DNA from: Sulfuricurvum sp. | GTDB lineage: Bacteria > Campylobacterota > Campylobacteria > Campylobacterales > Sulfurimonadaceae | Assembly: GCA_024637215.1 (NCBI GenBank) | Contig: JAGXFM010000003.1 | Location: forward strand, 1 to 44,391 | Direction: 5' to 3' | Length of the DNA stretch: 44,391 bases | In this document: positions 42,362-44,391 of the stretch, one piece after another | Numbering within the stretch: the first letter of the stretch is position 1 | How the letters are laid out: every line of letters starts with the position of its first letter | Program-made: the position numbers and the translations under genes | Notes under the pieces: model-generated | The model's database searches: none | What the model saw: the letters and a program-made list of their open reading frames with translations, nothing else | What the model was told of the DNA's origin: nothing

Positions 42362-43879
42362 TTGACATTCGAAAACCAATACGTACAACAACGAATCGAA
42401 AAAGCCGAGGCATTAAAAGCACTCGGTATCGATCCTTATGCCAACAACTCATGCCGAAATACGACCATTGACAAGTTTCATAACGTCAACTCAGATTTAT
42501 TCCAAAGTGAAGAAAAACGAAATGAAAACCGTCACTACACGGTTGCCGGACGGATCAAACTTTATCGTCTGATGGGAAAAGCGAGTTTTGTTAAAATCGA
42601 AGACGAAAGCGGCATGCTCCAAATCTACGTTGCGCGTGATAATCTTCCTGAAAATTTTTACAACGATGTCTTTAAAAAATTGATCGAAGTGGGCGATATC
42701 ATCGAGGTAAGCGGCTATCCGTTTGTAACCCAACACGGAGAGCTTTCGCTCCATGCCGATAAGCTCACTATTCTCACCAAAGCAATCTCTCCGCTCCCTG
42801 AAAAATTTCACGGCATTGTCGACAAAGAGATGCGCTATCGTCAACGTTATCTTGATCTTATTATGAATTCGGAAGTGCGTAAAACATTTCATATCCGCTC
42901 GAAAGTGATCAGCCTTACCCGCCGATTTTTCGAAGACAAAGGGTTCTTGGAAGTGGAAACACCGATGATGCATCCGATCGCGGGAGGTGCGAATGCCAAA
43001 CCGTTTGTCACCCATCACAATGCTCTCGGTATTGATCGTTTTTTACGGATTGCCCCTGAACTCTACCTCAAACGCCTCATCGTCGGGGGATTTGAAGCAG
43101 TATTTGAAATTAACCGCAACTTTCGTAATGAGGGGATGGATGCGACCCATAATCCTGAGTTCACCTCTATCGAGTTTTACTGGGCATTCAAAACCTATAA
43201 AGATTTGATCGTCATTACGAAAGAGTATTTCGAGTATCTTTTTGACCATCTTGATCTTCCGAAACGTCTCCCTTACGGCGAATTGGAAGTCGACTTCGAT
43301 CAATTCACCGAAATTGAGCTAATTCAAAGTCTTAGTGTTATCGGTGGAGTACCCGAAGCTATCGTTAACGATAAAGAGGCTATTTTAGCCTTTTTGAAAT
43401 CGAAAAATCTCGAAGCCAATGCGGCCATGAATCTCGGACAGCTTCAAGGGGAGCTGTTTGATGAGTTTGTCGAAGCAAAACTGATCAATCCAACTTTTAT
43501 CACCCACTATCCGGTTGAGATATCACCCCTTGCGCGCCGCAATGATGAGCGTCCTGAACTCACCGATCGTTTCGAGCTGTTCATCGCCGGACGTGAAATC
43601 GCCAACGCTTTCAGCGAACTTAACGATCCGATCGATCAATTACAACGTTTTGAGGGGCAAATGGCAGCTAAAGATTCCGGTGATGATGAAGCGCATGAGA
43701 TGGACGAAGATTTCGTTACCGCGCTGAGCTACGGAATGGCACCAACGGCGGGTCAGGGGATCGGAATCGACCGTCTCGTCATGATGCTCACCAACCAACA
43801 CTCAATTCGGGATGTATTGCTCTTCCCGGCTATGAAACCGCACCACAACAACCAAACCAACCACGGAGAAGAAGAATGA
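42362..43879 (+). CDS. lysS: Lysyl-tRNA synthetase
   Basis: A 505-residue class II LysRS, which charges tRNA-Lys. N-terminal OB-fold ([23 protein letters not shown]) binds the anticodon. Class II motifs: motif 1 around [21 protein letters not shown], motif 2 [20 protein letters not shown], and motif 3 [20 protein letters not shown]. The start is TTG at 42362 with GAGAGG upstream; there is no better ATG. Its stop overlaps the glyA ATG (ATGA). Confidence 0.96.
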   Translation: MTFENQYVQQRIEKAEALKALGIDPYANNSCRNTTIDKFHNVNSDLFQSEEKRNENRHYTVAGRIKLYRLMGKASFVKIEDESGMLQIYVARDNLPENFYNDVFKKLIEVGDIIEVSGYPFVTQHGELSLHADKLTILTKAISPLPEKFHGIVDKEMRYRQRYLDLIMNSEVRKTFHIRSKVISLTRRFFEDKGFLEVETPMMHPIAGGANAKPFVTHHNALGIDRFLRIAPELYLKRLIVGGFEAVFEINRNFRNEGMDATHNPEFTSIEFYWAFKTYKDLIVITKEYFEYLFDHLDLPKRLPYGELEVDFDQFTEIELIQSLSVIGGVPEAIVNDKEAILAFLKSKNLEANAAMNLGQLQGELFDEFVEAKLINPTFITHYPVEISPLARRNDERPELTDRFELFIAGREIANAFSELNDPIDQLQRFEGQMAAKDSGDDEAHEMDEDFVTALSYGMAPTAGQGIGIDRLVMMLTNQHSIRDVLLFPAMKPHHNNQTNHGEEE

Positions 43880-44391
43880 GTTTCCTCAAAGAATACGACA
43901 ACGAAATTTACGCCCTATGTGAGCAAGAGCTTGAACGTCAAACCGACCATTTGGAGATGATCGCGTCTGAAAACTTTACCCTCCCTGCCGTTATGGAAGC
44001 GATGGGTTCTGTATTTACCAACAAATACGCGGAAGGCTATCCTGCTAAACGTTACTACGGCGGATGCGAATACGCAGACGGTGTTGAGCAACTGGCTATT
44101 GATCGCGCATGTGAGCTATTCGGATGTAACTTTGCCAACGTACAACCCCATTCAGGTTCATCGGCAAATGGTGCAGTCTATGCTGCATTACTTCAAGCGG
44201 GAGATAAACTTCTCGGTATGGATCTCAGCCACGGCGGACACTTGACACACGGTTCAAAAGTAAGCTTCTCGGGTAAAAACTATCACAGTTTCTCTTACGG
44301 AGTAGAGCTTGACGGTCGTATCAATTATGATCGCGTACTCGACATTGCCAAAATTGTTCAACCAAAAATCATCGTTTGCGGTGCTTCTGCG
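43876..44391 (+). CDS. glyA: Serine hydroxymethyltransferase (cut by right edge)
   Basis: The first 172 residues of GlyA, which converts serine and tetrahydrofolate to glycine and methylene-tetrahydrofolate with PLP. Recognisable: [62 protein letters not shown], and [23 protein letters not shown]. The lysine that binds PLP lies beyond the window. Coupled to lysS through an ATGA overlap. Confidence 0.96.
   Translation, partial: MSFLKEYDNEIYALCEQELERQTDHLEMIASENFTLPAVMEAMGSVFTNKYAEGYPAKRYYGGCEYADGVEQLAIDRACELFGCNFANVQPHSGSSANGAVYAALLQAGDKLLGMDLSHGGHLTHGSKVSFSGKNYHSFSYGVELDGRINYDRVLDIAKIVQPKIIVCGASA

Overview
The window is chromosomal DNA of a free-living Campylobacterota bacterium, most likely Sulfuricurvum or a close Sulfurimonas relative. 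This rests on gene content and protein style: a short Pgi, class II DAHP synthase, short-form HisG, a fur-lysS-glyA run, a CetA/CetB-like taxis pair, a long FlgL, and T-rich promoters ending in a TATAAT-type -10. The genus is inferred by eye, not from a search. No rRNA and no CRISPR array was seen.

There are two very different halves. Positions 1 to about 18,590 are an integrated accessory element ending at a tRNA-Leu(CAA) gene (18597-18680). A P4-type tyrosine integrase lies next to the tRNA, but a single-base frameshift breaks it. The far attachment site is beyond the left edge.

Within the element, from right to left: the broken integrase; an orphan AbiEi-type regulator with its own inverted-repeat operator; a secreted cysteine-containing protein divergent from an XRE repressor, with a 16-bp inverted repeat around the promoter; a packed run of very small genes (several membrane proteins and a solo WGR domain); a hairpin-rich non-coding stretch; an AT-rich unknown gene. 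Next comes a replication-type block (AlpA, DUF3987 ATPase, HTH protein, unknown protein, second tyrosine recombinase) with an iteron-like cluster of TGTCGG repeats. The far left is a minus-strand operon: XRE, Fic, SAM methyltransferase, HNH nuclease, and a very large exonuclease-RecQ-UvrD fusion that runs off the window. The AlpA/DUF3987/integrase combination resembles phage-satellite-like elements, and the left operon looks like a candidate defence or DNA-processing cargo. Both readings are inference.

Positions 18,681 to 44,391 are core genome: flgL behind a sigma-54-type promoter, ftsK (probably starting at an ATT codon), acnB, dbpA, an Aer/CetB-like PAS protein with a CZB-domain chemoreceptor, then gap-pgi, a glycine-zipper envelope protein, hisG-coaX, a cupin, a Xer-type recombinase, BamB-like and YfgM-like envelope proteins. 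Reading right again are gatC, an ArsC/Spx-like protein, pilT and a PerR-type regulator, then class II DAHP synthase in reverse, and an operon of a GGDEF protein, cvpA, fur, lysS and glyA (cut by the right edge). No stretch longer than about 300 bases lacks a gene.
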